Source of the DNA: Aestuariivirga sp.
GTDB lineage: Bacteria > Pseudomonadota > Alphaproteobacteria > Rhizobiales > Aestuariivirgaceae
Length of the DNA: 64,000 nucleotides
Direction of reading: 5' to 3'
NCBI RefSeq assembly: GCF_020252395.1
Contig: NZ_JADCDB010000016.1
Coordinates: forward strand, 18,905-82,904
The translations under genes and the position numbers were made by a program. Shown here in pieces: positions 35,940 to 44,186 of this stretch (position 1 is the stretch's first letter; the number at the start of each line of letters is the position of its first letter). The notes under the pieces are model-generated. The model had not been told where the DNA came from. It made no database searches and was given only the letters and a program-made list of their open reading frames with translations.

Positions 35940-36610
35940 ACAGGCGGCTGGCAGGGCTGACGGCCGTTGCCGTCCTTCTTGGCGGTTACCTCGGCTATGA
36001 GTATCTGGGCCATTTCCAAGCGGGCAGCGGCGGTGACTCCGCAGCCTTGAGCGCCGGGGGCCCGCGCGCCGCTGGCGTGAAGCTGAACCCGCTGCAGGGC
36101 CTCGATCCCAAGGTCTTCCTGGCTATCGTCGACCGGCCGCTCTTCAACCCCTCGCGCCAGCCGCGCCCGGCGGAGCAGCCGCCGATGCCGGTGGCGCCGG
36201 TGGCCGAGCCGCCGCCGCCTCCTCCGCCTCCTCCGCCGCCCCCGCCGGTGCAGGGTCCGGGGCCGGAGAATTACCAGCTGCTGGGCGTTGCCTCAGGGCC
36301 TGATGGCCGCATCGCGGCGTTGCGCATTGCCTCGAGCGGCGATGTCGTTTACCTGCGCAAGGGCGAAAGCGTCGACAGTTGGAGCGTCATCGACATCGGA
36401 GAGCGCACGGTGGCGATCGGCACGCCGGAGAACGCCGTTACCTACAGCCTGTTCACCACCACCGCCCAGCCGGCCAGTGACCCGGCCATGACCGATCAGG
36501 GCCAGGCGCAGCCCCTGCCGATGCCAATGCCGCTGCCGCTTCCCATGCCACAGCCGGGGCGGTCCCGCGGCATGCCAGACCCCCGCCTCCTGCCCGGCTC
36601 CGGAGGCTAG
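35936..36610 (+). CDS. GspC/GspN-like type II secretion protein with polyproline linker
   Basis: A 224-residue protein with an N-terminal membrane helix, the segment VDRPLFNPSRQP near residue 65, a run of 13 prolines near residues 90-105, and a small beta domain (YQLLGVASGPDGRIAALRI, then VYLRKGESVDSW) like the homology region of GspC. This would connect the inner membrane platform to the secretin GspD. The C-terminus is again rich in Pro-Met. GTG at 35936, with GGAGGG 6 nt upstream, is chosen. It could be named gspC or gspN depending on scheme. Confidence 0.78.
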   Translation: MNRRLAGLTAVAVLLGGYLGYEYLGHFQAGSGGDSAALSAGGPRAAGVKLNPLQGLDPKVFLAIVDRPLFNPSRQPRPAEQPPMPVAPVAEPPPPPPPPPPPPPVQGPGPENYQLLGVASGPDGRIAALRIASSGDVVYLRKGESVDSWSVIDIGERTVAIGTPENAVTYSLFTTTAQPASDPAMTDQGQAQPLPMPMPLPLPMPQPGRSRGMPDPRLLPGSGG

Positions 36611-36622
36611 CGCGACGGGTCC

Positions 36623-38836
36623 TCAGTCGAAGTTGAGGTTCTTCATCTTGGCGCGCAGGTCCTGCGACATGCGCGAGGCCTCCTCGCCATTGCGCACGAT
36701 GGTGGGTGTGATGAACACGATCATTTCGTTGCGCGTGGCGATGCCGCCCGTGGTGCCGATCAGGCGGCCCAGCAGCGGCAGCTGGTTGGCGCCCGGCACG
36801 GTCACCCGGCTGCGGTCCTCCGTGCCGTTGATGAGGCCGCCCAGCAGCACCGTCTGCTGGTCGTTCACCGAAACCTTGCTGTTGATGGTCCGCTGGGTGA
36901 ATTTCGGCTGCCCGCCGATGCCGGTTTCCTGCTGCACGGCGGACAGCTCCTGGCCGAGGTCGATCATCACCGCGCCGTTGGCGTTGACGCGCGGCTTCAC
37001 TTTCAGCACCACGCCGGTGTCGCGGTATTCGTAGGAATTCACCGTCTGGCCGCCCTGCGTGGTTTCCGTCTGGGTCTGGATCGGAACCTGGTCGCCCACC
37101 TTGATGGTGGCGGTCTCGTTCTCCATCACGAGGAGCGACGGCGACGAGACGATGCGCACATTGGTGACCTTCGACAGCGCGTCCACCACCAGCTGCGGGT
37201 TGGAGATGCCGCCCATCACGAAGTTCATGCCCGGCAGCTTGGGGCTGATCACCGATCCCGTGGTGGAGGTCTTGTCGGTCAACATAAAGCTGAAGTTGCC
37301 GCTCTCGAAATAGGCCTGCACGCCATAGCGCAGGGTGTCGTTCAGCTGCACCTCGGCGATGGTCGTGCTGATCAGAACCTGAGTCGAAGGCTGGTCGATC
37401 TGTGCCAGGGTCGAAAGGATCTCCCGGTAGTCCTTCGGCGACGCGCGGATCAGCAGGGTGTTGTTGGCCGCAATCGGCGTGATGCGGATGCCGTTGCCGG
37501 AGAAGCCCGAACCGCCGCCGCTCGCGCTAGCGGAGCCCGAGGCCGGGGTTTCCGCGGTACTGGAGGTTGCGTTGGGGTCGCCTTCCGGCTGGCCCGGTTG
37601 CATGGGCGGCTGGGGCGGCACGCCGCCCATGCCGCCCATGTCGTTCGGCTGCTGATCCTGTCCCTGCTGGTCCTGGCCGCTGCTGTCGATCGAAACATTC
37701 ATCTGCTGGCTGTCGGGGGCCACCTCCGCCGACGTGCCGCCCCCGCCCCCCGTGCCGTATGTGGCGTTGAGGATCTTCGCCAGCTCCGTGGCATTGCCGT
37801 TCTGCACGGCATAGACATAGGACTTCGGCGCATCGAGGTTTTCGCGGTCGAGCCGCTTCACCCAGGTGATGGCGCGGCGCACCTTGGCCTGGTCGTTGGC
37901 GATGATGATCAGGCTGTTGAGGCTCGGCACGGGAATGATTTTGAGGCCGTTCGGCCCCGCGCTTGCATTATCTTGGGCGAAGACCCTCATCACCTGGGCG
38001 GAAATGTCCTCGGCGCGGCCATTCTCGAGCGTGGCCATGGCGAAGGTCTGGTTCTTCATGGTGTCGACGTCGAAGTTGGTCACCACCTCCACCAGTGACC
38101 GGCGCTGCGAGGCGGGGCCGCGGATCAGGATCATGTTGCCCGCATTCCATGCCCGGGCGGATCCCAGCTGCTGCATGAATCCGTCGAGCAGGTTGACCAT
38201 CGCCGAAGGCGCCACATAGCGCAGCGGCACCGCGCTCACGCCATAGCCTGCGGAGACCTCCTTGCCCATGTCGAGGTTGTTGGCGTCATTCTCCAAGGCC
38301 TGCAGCATCACCACCTTGAAGTTGCCGTCGGATTGGACGAGCGCGCCATTCGCCATCTTGAGCGACGCCTCGAAGGTGTCGAGCAGCTGGCGCGCGCTGA
38401 GTGGCCTGTTGCTCACCATGGTGATGGACGCCTGCAGGCTGGGGTCGACGGTGTAGTTGTAGCCCAGCGTCTCGCCCAGGATCAGCTTGCTCGCTTCGGC
38501 CACCGTGGCGCCGTCTAGGTTGACGGTGAACTTGCCATCGTCCTGCTCGCCCACCCCTGCCGGCGGCTCGCTGCCGTCGTCACCCGATGCGGGGCTGACG
38601 CTAGGAAATACCTCGTAGCGCGCCGCCTGGGCGGCTGGCTTCATCACCGGGCCACCGCCACGGGTGGTGACTTTCTGCGGCGATCTTGCCGTGAGATCGA
38701 TCTGGTTCGTGCTTTCGAGCCGGGCCGTGGGCGCCTGGCAGGATGCAAGCAGAAGCCCGGCACATCCCAGCAGGGTGGCGCCTCGAAGGCCGGATGCGCA
38801 TGATCTCAGTCCCTGAAGAAGGCCGGCCGGAGGCAA
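36623..38836 (-). CDS. gspD: type II secretion outer-membrane secretin GspD
   Basis: A 737-residue lipoprotein secretin that forms the outer-membrane channel. A long signal ends in the lipobox LLLASC (Cys33). N0-N3 domains follow from about residue 95, with a Gly/Ser/Gln/Pro-rich insert at about 370-455. The secretin core contains VRIVSSPSLLVMENETA and VPGANQLPLLGRLIG. TTG at 38836 is the start, supported by AAGGAG 7 nt upstream. It lies on the strand opposite gspE-N and converges with that operon, leaving only 12 bp between stops. Confidence 0.94.
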   Translation of the reverse strand: MPPAGLLQGLRSCASGLRGATLLGCAGLLLASCQAPTARLESTNQIDLTARSPQKVTTRGGGPVMKPAAQAARYEVFPSVSPASGDDGSEPPAGVGEQDDGKFTVNLDGATVAEASKLILGETLGYNYTVDPSLQASITMVSNRPLSARQLLDTFEASLKMANGALVQSDGNFKVVMLQALENDANNLDMGKEVSAGYGVSAVPLRYVAPSAMVNLLDGFMQQLGSARAWNAGNMILIRGPASQRRSLVEVVTNFDVDTMKNQTFAMATLENGRAEDISAQVMRVFAQDNASAGPNGLKIIPVPSLNSLIIIANDQAKVRRAITWVKRLDRENLDAPKSYVYAVQNGNATELAKILNATYGTGGGGGTSAEVAPDSQQMNVSIDSSGQDQQGQDQQPNDMGGMGGVPPQPPMQPGQPEGDPNATSSTAETPASGSASASGGGSGFSGNGIRITPIAANNTLLIRASPKDYREILSTLAQIDQPSTQVLISTTIAEVQLNDTLRYGVQAYFESGNFSFMLTDKTSTTGSVISPKLPGMNFVMGGISNPQLVVDALSKVTNVRIVSSPSLLVMENETATIKVGDQVPIQTQTETTQGGQTVNSYEYRDTGVVLKVKPRVNANGAVMIDLGQELSAVQQETGIGGQPKFTQRTINSKVSVNDQQTVLLGGLINGTEDRSRVTVPGANQLPLLGRLIGTTGGIATRNEMIVFITPTIVRNGEEASRMSQDLRAKMKNLNFD

Positions 38837-38926
38837 AGCGTTACTCCTTGCGGCCCGCGCCCATTGGCCCTGACCGGTGTCGAAAAACCTAATAATCGAT
38901 GAAACTTATGCTTCGATTCGGTAAGC

Positions 38927-38946
38927 AAACCCTTAATGAAGGGTTT
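38927..38946 (-). terminator. hairpin after the prepilin peptidase gene
   Basis: An 8-bp perfect stem (38927-38934 and 38939-38946) with a 4-nt loop sits 6 bp beyond the peptidase stop on the minus strand and ends in TTT. It would separate the peptidase transcript from gspD, which starts 90 bp further on. The intervening AT-rich stretch (38880-38925) is a plausible gspD promoter region, though no clear -35/-10 pair was settled. Confidence 0.6.
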
Positions 38947-38952
38947 CGCGGT

Positions 38953-39636
38953 TCACCAGAATGGCACGTCCGGCGCGAGCCGCCCGATCCACAGGAGCAG
39001 GATCACCGGGGCAATGAAGCTGCCAAACGGGATCTCGTCGCTCATCCCGACCCGGCGTCCCATCAGTCTCATCACGATGGCGCCGCCCAGCCCCGCCAGA
39101 GAGGCGGCAAGGCAGGCCATGGGCAGCAAGCTAGGTCCGAGCCATGCCCCTGCGACGGCCGCCAGCTTCACGTCCCCCAGTCCCAATCCCTCAACGCCGC
39201 GCAAACGGAACCACAGGGCGCGCAGCAGGTAGAAGATGCTGCCCCCCACCACCGCGCCCAACAGGCTCTCGGTCAGCCCCGCCGTCCAGTCTCCGGGGTG
39301 GAACACCGCAACATTGGCAGCGATGCCCAGCGGCACGGCGGGGTAGGACAGCGCATTGGGAATGATGAAGTGCCGGAAGTCGATCAGCGTGATCAGTCCC
39401 ATCAGCAGGGCCAGCACGGCAGTGGCCAGCGCAGCCGGCGGCGGCGCCACGAGTGTGACGGCGAGGCCCACCGCTGCCGCAAAGGCCGCCGCGCCAATCC
39501 GCTCGGCGCGGTTTAGCAGGGGCGCGGAATCGTCTGGCGGCTGTTCGACCACGCCTGCAACCTTGACCGGGCCGCGCGCAAATGAAAGTGCCGGCGGATG
39601 CCGCGTCCGCAATGAAAAGCTTTGCAGGAGTTCCAT
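38953..39636 (-). CDS. A24-type prepilin peptidase (GspO/CpaA-like)
   Basis: A 227-residue multi-pass aspartyl protease that cleaves prepilin leaders such as those of GspG-K. The two catalytic aspartates are in LIDFRHFIIPN and GLGDVKL. The N-terminal cysteine-containing methylase domain of full-length PilD/GspO is absent, so it is of the short type. ATG at 39636 is the best guess; a longer frame starts at 39690. The region upstream of it has been invaded by IS110 remains, so its native promoter may be altered. Confidence 0.85.
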   Translation of the reverse strand: MELLQSFSLRTRHPPALSFARGPVKVAGVVEQPPDDSAPLLNRAERIGAAAFAAAVGLAVTLVAPPPAALATAVLALLMGLITLIDFRHFIIPNALSYPAVPLGIAANVAVFHPGDWTAGLTESLLGAVVGGSIFYLLRALWFRLRGVEGLGLGDVKLAAVAGAWLGPSLLPMACLAASLAGLGGAIVMRLMGRRVGMSDEIPFGSFIAPVILLLWIGRLAPDVPFW

Positions 39637-39676
39637 CCACAGAAATCTTCGTCTCTTGACCTCTGCTGCCGCCGTT

Positions 39677-39708
39677 GGCGGGACCCGCACCCTGGCGAGG
39701 GTCCCGCC
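39677..39708. repeat. 10-bp inverted repeat at the edge of the IS110 relic
   Basis: A perfect 10-bp inverted repeat (39677-39686 and 39699-39708) with a 12-nt loop lies at the downstream end of the transposase remnant, upstream of the peptidase start. It may be a terminator or part of the element end. Confidence 0.45.
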
Positions 39709-40141
39709 TTGCGGCGATGAGGGCTGTGAGGCGGTGTTTTCGCTTTGCCCTGAGGCGGTTGTATAAGGCGTTTATGCCGGGGTTCCAGCTTGTGGCGGCG
39801 AAGGCTGCCATGAAGATGCGCTTGCGCAGCCTGGCGCGGCCGTTTTGCACCGGGCGCTTGCCGGAGGTCTTGCCGCTGTCCCTGCCGTGAGGGGCGACGC
39901 CGGTAAGGGCCGCGACTTCCTCCCTGCTGAGGCTTCCGGGTTCCGGCAGCCTGACGACGGGGCCAGTGCCGTGCGCAGGCCGATCCCCTTGATCGGGCAG
40001 AGCCTGCTCAGGCGGCGGATCTCGGCTTCATGAAGGCCGCGAAGCCTTGGGCTGGTGGCCGTTGCAAGGCATGTCTGGACGGCCACCAGCCGGTCCTCGA
40101 TCTGCCCGATGAATGTCAGATGTTCGGCCAGATCGAGGCTT
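39690..40141 (-). pseudogene. IS110-family transposase remnant, frameshifted
   Basis: On the minus strand the DNA still encodes the C-terminal part of an IS110 (DEDD/transposase-20) enzyme, but split between frames. About 40141 to 39970 gives LAEHLTFIGQIEDRL through CPIKGIGLRTALAP. After a shift, 39970 to about 39740 gives SLSREEVAALTGVAPHGRDS and NGRARLRKRIFMAAFAA. The N-terminal catalytic half is gone. It begins about 10 bp beyond the PP2C-like gene stop and accounts for the roughly 515-bp space before the peptidase gene. Confidence 0.8.
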
Positions 40142-40151
40142 GGAACATGCG

Positions 40152-40997
40152 CTATCGCGCCAGCATCACGGCCGTTGCGTCATCCGCGGACTTGAAGCGC
40201 GGATAGCGTGAGCAGTCCGGGTCGCCCGCCTCCGCCGCGCGCAATGCGGCCAGCACTTTGTCGACGCCGCGCAGGCTCGCCTCCAGCAGCCCTTCATCGT
40301 CGTGAAGTCCATAATGATCGGCCGCCCGGTAATAGCCGTCCGTGCAGAGCAGGATCCGGTCGGGCCGCCCGAGATCGATGATCTCCGGCATCGCCAAGGC
40401 ATCGGCACGCGCTTCGAGGATCGAATAACCCCCCGGCCGGTTGCGCTGCGCCCGGCCTTGCTTGATTCGCGGCGCGAATTCGGCGAGCAGCGCCTTCATG
40501 TCGAGCATCCCCGCGTCGCGGCGCTTTTTCGCCTCGCGCGTCAGCCAGCGGTCCAGCACATTGTTGGGCGAGGCGGCATGGACGCGGTGTTGGCCAGCGC
40601 CATCGCGCGCCAGCAGGCAGCTATCGCCGAGCCGCAGCGCCTGCCAATCATTGCCATAGCGCTTCACCAGCACGAGGCAGGCGGCGGGTGGGTCATAGTC
40701 CGCCGGGATCGCCTTGCCGGCGGAAGCCTCCTCGAAATCTTGGATCAGCCCCGCCACCAGCTCTTCCAGCAGCGACGGGAGCGGCATGCCGCGCGCCGCA
40801 AGCTCCGCCAGCCGTGCATGGGCCTTCGCGACCAGCCAGCGCGCATCGGTGCCTTCGCCAAGGTAATTCTGCCTGTTGATGCCCGTGACGCCATCGAGGA
40901 TCCACGCGGCCGAAACATCGTCAGGCGTTCCGAGCCAGCCGAAGCCGTCTTCGTTGGTGGCGCCGCTGCCCTCGCTCACCGCGCCGATGAGCTTCAC
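40152..40997 (-). CDS. PP2C-like protein phosphatase
   Basis: A 281-residue single-domain metal-dependent Ser/Thr phosphatase. Metal and phosphate motifs are recognisable: NEDGFGW, WILDGVTG, LGDSCLLARD, LLCTDGYYRA and the terminal SADDATAVML. No regulatory or membrane domain is attached. It overlaps the dehydrogenase gene by 4 bp at the end of the amino-sugar operon, an unusual place for such an enzyme. It could act on a protein of the locus or have been recruited for a small-molecule phosphate; both are inference. Confidence 0.82.
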   Translation of the reverse strand: MKLIGAVSEGSGATNEDGFGWLGTPDDVSAAWILDGVTGINRQNYLGEGTDARWLVAKAHARLAELAARGMPLPSLLEELVAGLIQDFEEASAGKAIPADYDPPAACLVLVKRYGNDWQALRLGDSCLLARDGAGQHRVHAASPNNVLDRWLTREAKKRRDAGMLDMKALLAEFAPRIKQGRAQRNRPGGYSILEARADALAMPEIIDLGRPDRILLCTDGYYRAADHYGLHDDEGLLEASLRGVDKVLAALRAAEAGDPDCSRYPRFKSADDATAVMLAR

Positions 40998-42058
40998 AGC
41001 CTTACCACCTCGCCCGTCCTGACGCTGTGGTCGGCGGCCAGCACGATCCGCAGCGAGCTGATGGCATCCTCGACATGCCGGTCCATATTGCGATCATTGC
41101 GGATTGCATCGAGGAAGAGCATTTGCTCCCGGTTGCACAGTTCCTGGTGGCCGGGCTCGTCATCCATGGAGATGATCTCGTCGGGCGTCACGAACTGTCC
41201 TTCGGGGTTCAGCAGCCCATGGTGCAGGCGCAGGGCGGATGTCTTCGTGTGGCTGTCGACATCGGCCGATTGCGTCTTCGATTCCTCCATGGCGATCGAG
41301 ACGGAGCCGCTGGGGCCGATCATGTCCTTCACGAAGAAAGCCGTCTCGCTCATCATCGGTCCCCAGCCGGCTTCGTACCAGCCCACCGAGCCGTCATCGA
41401 AGGTCACATGCAGGTGGCCGTAATTGTACATCTTCGCATCGATCTCGGAGGTGAGCCGTGCGCCCACCGCATGCACGCTCGTGGGCTTTGCCCCCGTCAC
41501 CTGGCACATCACGTCGACGTAATGCACGCCGCAGTCGACGATGGGGCTGATCGAATTCATGAGGTGCCGGTGCACCTGCCACTGCGCGCCGGAGGACTGC
41601 TGGTTGAGGTTCATCCGCATCACCAGCGGCTTGCCGAGCGAACGCCCCACCTCCACGAACTTCACCCAGGACGGGTGCACGCGCAGGATATAGCCGATCA
41701 CCAGCTTCAGGCGCTTGCGCTTGGCGAGTGCCGCGATCTCCTGTGCCTCCGCCACCGTGTCGGCCAGCGGCTTCTCGATAAAGACGTGCGCGCCTGCTTC
41801 CAGCGCCAGGCGGGCATAGGCCGCGTGCGTGTCGGGCCAGGTGTTGATCGACACCGCATCGGGCGTCAGCGTGGCCAAAGCTTCCGCATAATCGTTGAAC
41901 TGCGGCACGCCGGGAAATTCCGCCTTGAGGTCGTCCCGCCCGGCGATGCCGCGGCTGCACAGCCCCGCGATCTCGAAGCCGTTGATCGCTTTGTAGGCCC
42001 GCGCATGGCTGAGCCCCATGTTGCCGAGCCCGGCGACGAGCACCCTGATGGTCTTCAT
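40994..42058 (-). CDS. Gfo/Idh/MocA-family dehydrogenase
   Basis: A 354-residue NAD(P)-dependent sugar oxidoreductase. The Rossmann motif RVLVAGLGNMGLSHA opens the protein, and the family's EKP motif is in HVFIEKPLADT. The C-terminal substrate domain starts after about residue 125, with HLMNSISPIVDCGVHYVDVM holding the expected Asp/His pair. ATG at 42058 overlaps nagA by 4 bp; GTG at 42073 is also in frame. Context suggests oxidation or epimerisation of an amino-sugar derivative. Confidence 0.85.
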   Translation of the reverse strand: MKTIRVLVAGLGNMGLSHARAYKAINGFEIAGLCSRGIAGRDDLKAEFPGVPQFNDYAEALATLTPDAVSINTWPDTHAAYARLALEAGAHVFIEKPLADTVAEAQEIAALAKRKRLKLVIGYILRVHPSWVKFVEVGRSLGKPLVMRMNLNQQSSGAQWQVHRHLMNSISPIVDCGVHYVDVMCQVTGAKPTSVHAVGARLTSEIDAKMYNYGHLHVTFDDGSVGWYEAGWGPMMSETAFFVKDMIGPSGSVSIAMEESKTQSADVDSHTKTSALRLHHGLLNPEGQFVTPDEIISMDDEPGHQELCNREQMLFLDAIRNDRNMDRHVEDAISSLRIVLAADHSVRTGEVVRL

Positions 42059-43185
42059 TGTCCTTTGATCCACGTTTGCGTCACATGCAGTTTGTCGTCC
42101 AGCAGCACCAGGCTGGCAAGATGGCCCGGCGCAATGCGCCCCAGCTCATGCTCGCACCGCAGGAACGAGGCCGGGTTCAGCGAGGCCATGCGCAGGACCG
42201 CCCCAAGTTCCATCCCCAGCCCCTCCACGCAATGGCGCACCGCGGCATCCATGGTCAGGCCGGAGCCAGCCAGCGTGCCATCGGCCAACGACAGCCGGCC
42301 GTTCTCGCGCCTCACGGTGCGGCCCTGAAGTTCGAAAAGGTCCGGCCCACCCGCCGCCGCCGGCATGGCATCGGTGATCAGCATCATGCGGGAGGAGGGC
42401 TTCGCCGCGAAGGCCAGCTTCAGCGCCGCATCATGCACATGGTGCCCGTCGGCAATGATGCCGGCATAACTCTCCGCATCCGTCAGCGCCGCGCCGACGA
42501 GCCCGGGCTCCCGCCCCGTCATCTGGCTCATGGCGTTATAGAGATGCGTGACGGACCGTGCCCCCGCATCCAGTGCAGCCCGCGCCTCCGCATAGCTCGC
42601 GTCGGAATGGCCGAGGCTCACCAGCACGCCCGCCTGCGTGAGCCGCTGTATCAGCTCTGGCTTCACGCGGTTCGGCGCCAGCGTCAGCATCACCGGACAA
42701 TACATGGCAAAGCCGGCGATCGTATCCGCATCCGCTTCTTCCATTTCGCGGATGAAGCGTGCCGCGTGCGCGCCCTTGCGTGCCACGTCGAGGAAGGGCC
42801 CTTCGATGTGGATGCCCAGCACGCCGGGAACACCCTCGGCGATCGCACGCGCCACGCTCACCACCGCTTTGGCGATCACCTGCGGTGCATCGGTAATGAC
42901 CGTCGGAAGCATCCCCACCGTGCCGAAGCGCCGGTGTGACGTAGCGATCGTCTGCACCGTCTCGACGCTCGGATTGTCGTTCAGCAGTGCGCCGCCCCCG
43001 CCATTCACCTGAACGTCGATGAAGCCCGGCGCCAGCAGCCCGCCGCCGAGATCGCGGCGCTCGGCGGCGCCGATCTCCGCCGCGGGCACCACGCGCGCGA
43101 TGCGCGGCCCCTCGATCACCACGGCCTGGCCGTCGAGAAACGTCTCGCCGGTGAAGATGCGTGCGCCGGTCAGGGCAAGGGCCAT
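42055..43185 (-). CDS. nagA: N-acetylglucosamine-6-phosphate deacetylase
   Basis: A 376-residue amidohydrolase that converts GlcNAc-6-phosphate to glucosamine-6-phosphate. Typical blocks are GFIDVQVNGGGG, the metal-binding HIEGPFL, the later VSLGHSDASYAEA, the THLYNAM block, and the catalytic Asp in ITDAMPAA. ATG at 43185 overlaps the stop of the upstream SIS gene; GTG at 43188 is possible. It lies between nagK, the SIS deaminase and the dehydrogenase in one coupled operon. Confidence 0.93.
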   Translation of the reverse strand: MALALTGARIFTGETFLDGQAVVIEGPRIARVVPAAEIGAAERRDLGGGLLAPGFIDVQVNGGGGALLNDNPSVETVQTIATSHRRFGTVGMLPTVITDAPQVIAKAVVSVARAIAEGVPGVLGIHIEGPFLDVARKGAHAARFIREMEEADADTIAGFAMYCPVMLTLAPNRVKPELIQRLTQAGVLVSLGHSDASYAEARAALDAGARSVTHLYNAMSQMTGREPGLVGAALTDAESYAGIIADGHHVHDAALKLAFAAKPSSRMMLITDAMPAAAGGPDLFELQGRTVRRENGRLSLADGTLAGSGLTMDAAVRHCVEGLGMELGAVLRMASLNPASFLRCEHELGRIAPGHLASLVLLDDKLHVTQTWIKGQ

Positions 43186-44186
43186 CACAGCGTCTCCGTC
43201 ACTTTCTTGAGCAGGCGCGGCCGGTCCGGGTCGCGGCCCAGCGTCACCGCCACCCGCTCGATCTGCAGATAGGCCGTGGCGATCATGCTGATGGGGTCCA
43301 AGAGCGGGTGACCCGTGGCGGCGAAGGGCAGGGCCTCGCCCACCACCTTCACGTCGGCCCCGGTGCCGCGCATCCTGGCCGCCGCCTCGCGCGTGTTGGC
43401 GCGTGCTGCATCATCGGGCGCATAGATCAGCACGGGGAAGTCCGCGCCCATTAGTTCCCACGGGCCGTGCATCACCTCAGCCACCGAATAGGCCTCGGCA
43501 TGGATGGCGCAGGTCTCCTTCAGCTTCAGCGCCGTCTCCTGCGCGATGGGGTAGGCAGGCCCGCGCCCCAGCACGAACAGCGAGACGGCATCGCGCGCAA
43601 AGCTGGTGAAGCCAGGCCACGCGATGCGCACCGCTGCGTCGAGACTCCGCGGCAGTCTCTCCACTGCCGCCAAAAGCGCAGCATCGCCCGACCACTGCGC
43701 CACGATGGCTGCGGCTGCGGCACAAGACACGATGAAGCTCTTGGTCGCCGCCACGCTCTTCTCCTCGCCTGCGTGAAGCGCGAGGCAGATGTCGGCATTG
43801 CGGGCGGCGGGCGAGTCTTCCACATTCACCAGCGCCACCGTCAAGGCGCCAGCCTGTTTCGCCGACCGCTGCAGCGCCACGATGTCCGGGCTCTGGCCCG
43901 ACTGCGAGATGGTCAGGCACAGCGCGCCCTCGGCCTTCAACCTGCCGCCGTAGACCGACACGACCGAAGCTCCCACCGATGCGCAGGGAACACCCGTCAT
44001 GATCTCGCAGAGATACTTGAAATAGGCCGCCGCATTGTCGGAGCTTCCGCGCGCGCACGTCAGCACCACCGGCGGCGATGCGCCCCGCAGCCTGTCGCCG
44101 AGCTCGGCGAGCGCCCGCCCATTGAAGTCGAGAAAGCGTGCCACCGATTGCGCCGCCTCCGCCGCCTCCGCCGCCATCAGGCTCAT
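43185..44186 (-). CDS. SIS-domain aminosugar isomerase, probable glucosamine-6-phosphate deaminase (NagB-II type)
   Basis: A 333-residue protein with two SIS domains. The first contains TCARGSSDNAAAYFKYL and ISQSGQSPDIVAL. The second contains LGRGPAYPIAQETALKLKETCAIHAEAYSVAEVMHGPW. It resembles the isomerase half of GlmS without the glutaminase domain. In operons with nagK and nagA this type acts as NagB-II, turning glucosamine-6-phosphate into fructose-6-phosphate and ammonia. It overlaps nagK by 4 bp. Confidence 0.88.
   Translation of the reverse strand: MSLMAAEAAEAAQSVARFLDFNGRALAELGDRLRGASPPVVLTCARGSSDNAAAYFKYLCEIMTGVPCASVGASVVSVYGGRLKAEGALCLTISQSGQSPDIVALQRSAKQAGALTVALVNVEDSPAARNADICLALHAGEEKSVAATKSFIVSCAAAAAIVAQWSGDAALLAAVERLPRSLDAAVRIAWPGFTSFARDAVSLFVLGRGPAYPIAQETALKLKETCAIHAEAYSVAEVMHGPWELMGADFPVLIYAPDDAARANTREAAARMRGTGADVKVVGEALPFAATGHPLLDPISMIATAYLQIERVAVTLGRDPDRPRLLKKVTETL

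Noticed and set aside
36200..36260. Short tandem repeat resembling a repeat array or CRISPR
   Set aside because: It is the CCG/CCT polyproline coding stretch of the GspC/N-like gene; no spacer-repeat structure exists anywhere in the window.
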